Shown: positions 25,804 through 26,321 of the stretch, in pieces
How positions within the stretch are numbered: the first letter of the stretch is position 1
Layout of the letters: each line of letters opens with the position of its first letter
From: CAYOOT01 sp964405665
GTDB lineage: Bacteria > Bdellovibrionota_C > UBA2361 > SZUA-149 > CAZDWZ01
NCBI GenBank assembly: GCA_964405665.1
Contig: CAYOOT010000037.1
Span: 1-26,321 of the forward strand
DNA: 26,321 bases
Reading direction: 5' to 3'
Notes under the pieces: generated by a model
What the model was told of the DNA's origin: nothing
Databases searched by the model: none
What the model saw: the letters and a program-made list of their open reading frames with translations, nothing else
Program-made: the position numbers and the translations under genes

Positions 25804-25893
25804 CCTTCGACTCGGCCCTTTGGGGCCTCGCTCAGGACAAGCCACTTTTGTGCCGAGGCGAGGAAGCCCTGAGCGAGCGAAGCGAGTCGAAGG
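25804..25893. repeat. GC-rich REP-like inverted repeat
   Basis: The left unit (25804-25836) has ends CCTTCGACTCG and CTCGCTCAGG around an inner GCCCTTTGGGGC. The right unit (25868-25893) is the reverse complement of the same ends around CTTCG. The pair forms a long hairpin, strikingly GC-rich in an AT-rich genome. A third unit lies at 26044-26069. Confidence 0.8.
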
Positions 25894-25942
25894 GCGGAAT
25901 ATTTAAGTTTTAATAAATTTACTTATAAAAATAGTATCTTCC

Positions 25943-26014
<72 letters not shown>

Positions 26015-26018
26015 TTTA

Positions 26019-26041
26019 AAAATTAGGCTTTGCCTAATTTT
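26019..26041 (+). terminator. Hairpin terminator after tRNA-Thr(GGU)
   Basis: AAAATTAGGC (26019-26028) pairs perfectly with GCCTAATTTT (26032-26041) around a TTT loop. The T-run is part of the stem's distal side. It starts 4 nt after the tRNA and separates it from tuf. Confidence 0.65.
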
Positions 26042-26043
26042 AT

Positions 26044-26069
26044 CCTCAGCGAGCGAAGCGAGTCGAAGG
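26044..26069. repeat. REP-like GC-rich repeat, third unit
   Basis: A single unit matching 25868-25893 at 25 of 26 positions (core GCGAGCGAAGCGAGTCGAAG), between the tRNA-Thr terminator and the tuf promoter. Confidence 0.8.
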
Positions 26070-26115
26070 ACTAAATAAATCAATCATTTTTTACTCAGAA
26101 ATCCCTCCACCCCTC

Positions 26116-26144
26116 TTGCATGAATTTGTTTAGAAGTGTAAAAG
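26116..26144 (+). promoter_or_regulatory. Probable tuf promoter
   Basis: TTGCAT (26116-26121), a 17-nt spacer and TAAAAG (26139-26144), predicting a start near 26151 and a leader of about 130 nt. It has the same -35 and spacing as the tRNA-Gly promoter, suggesting that tuf is no longer dependent on upstream tRNA transcription. Confidence 0.5.
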
Positions 26145-26257
26145 GCAGCCTGGCTGCGTTAGTCCGTATTGGTGCGGGCTAAATCATCAACAAATAAATT
26201 AACAATTTTATTAACTAACTTTTCTCGGACAATTTTTTTGTCTGGTTTTATTTTTTT
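26145..26257 (+). promoter_or_regulatory. Structured tuf leader with terminator-like hairpin
   Basis: Three hairpins in order: GCAGC-CTG-GCTGC (26145-26157), TTAGTCCG/CGGGCTAA (26159-26182, one G-U), and CGGACAA-TTTTT-TTGTCTG (26226-26244) followed by TTTTATTTTTTT (26246-26257). The last has the form of an intrinsic terminator, only 22 nt before the tuf start, so it may attenuate tuf. Confidence 0.45.
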
Positions 26258-26279
26258 GTAATTTTGACAGGAGAGAGCG

Positions 26280-26321
26280 ATGTCTAAAGCGAAATTTGAT
26301 AGAAGCAAACCGCACGTAAAC
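26280..26321 (+). CDS. tuf: Elongation factor Tu, N-terminal 14 codons (cut by window edge)
   Basis: The visible residues MSKAKFDRSKPHVN match the highly conserved bacterial EF-Tu start (MSKxKFxRxKPHVN, followed in the family by the GTP-binding loop). EF-Tu delivers aminoacyl-tRNA to the ribosome. A good SD (AGGAG, 26269-26273) lies 6 nt before the ATG. The gene closes the tRNA-Thr/Tyr/Gly/Thr-tuf order. Everything after codon 14 is outside the window. Confidence 0.92.
   Translation, partial: MSKAKFDRSKPHVN

Noticed and set aside
25721..25906. Small frame reading GVAQLVEHQPSKLRVAGSSP
   Set aside because: This is the well-known false ORF translated from tRNA-Gly and the REP-like repeat.

Overview
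The window is bacterial, AT-rich and evidently from an uncultivated genome. Three runs of exactly 100 N are scaffold placeholders. Bacterial origin is supported by the start of elongation factor Tu at the right edge (MSKAKFDRSKPHVN), a class II tRNA-Tyr with a long variable arm, Shine-Dalgarno sites before a few genes, and sigma70-like promoters. None of the four tRNA genes encodes CCA. I cannot assign a phylum.

Framework: four tRNA genes and tuf lie in the order tRNA-Thr(UGU), tRNA-Tyr(GUA), tRNA-Gly(UCC), tRNA-Thr(GGU), tuf. This is the gene order of the classical tufB operon (E. coli thrU-tyrU-glyT-thrT-tufB). Here it is pulled apart: about 16.8 kb of protein genes separate tRNA-Thr from tRNA-Tyr, tRNA-Tyr is inverted, and a further 8.8 kb separates it from tRNA-Gly. 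Only tRNA-Gly, tRNA-Thr(GGU) and tuf remain close together, interspersed with GC-rich palindromic repeats, a hairpin terminator and a structured tuf leader.

Left insert (about 0.05-16.8 kb): a small membrane ORF and a DUF6629-like membrane protein; two polytopic GT-C-like proteins (1409-3127 minus, 3396-4517 plus); a secreted Cys-rich, Thr-linker protein broken by a gap (5150-6187); a methyltransferase / FAD-reductase pair (minus); a minus-strand run of a secreted beta-helix protein with a long Thr/Ser region and Lys/Ser tail, a secreted formylglycine-generating-enzyme-like protein and an Asp/Glu racemase-like protein; a D-galactonate dehydratase-like enzyme; a secreted protein with thrombospondin type 3-like calcium repeats; and a GT87 membrane glycosyltransferase.

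Right insert (about 17-25.6 kb): a membrane-embedded spermidine-synthase-like protein, three tightly linked minus-strand GT-C glycosyltransferases, and a divergent cytoplasmic GT2-methyltransferase fusion. The gap inside that last gene is artificial: 55 identical bases flank it, and collapsing them restores one 502-residue frame.

The content as a whole looks like cell-surface glycosylation: up to six lipid-sugar-dependent GT-C enzymes, one GT2 enzyme of the polyprenyl-phosphate-sugar synthase type, and three secreted proteins, two of which carry long Thr/Ser tracts that would suit O-glycosylation. That link is inference from co-occurrence and is not proven by the sequence.
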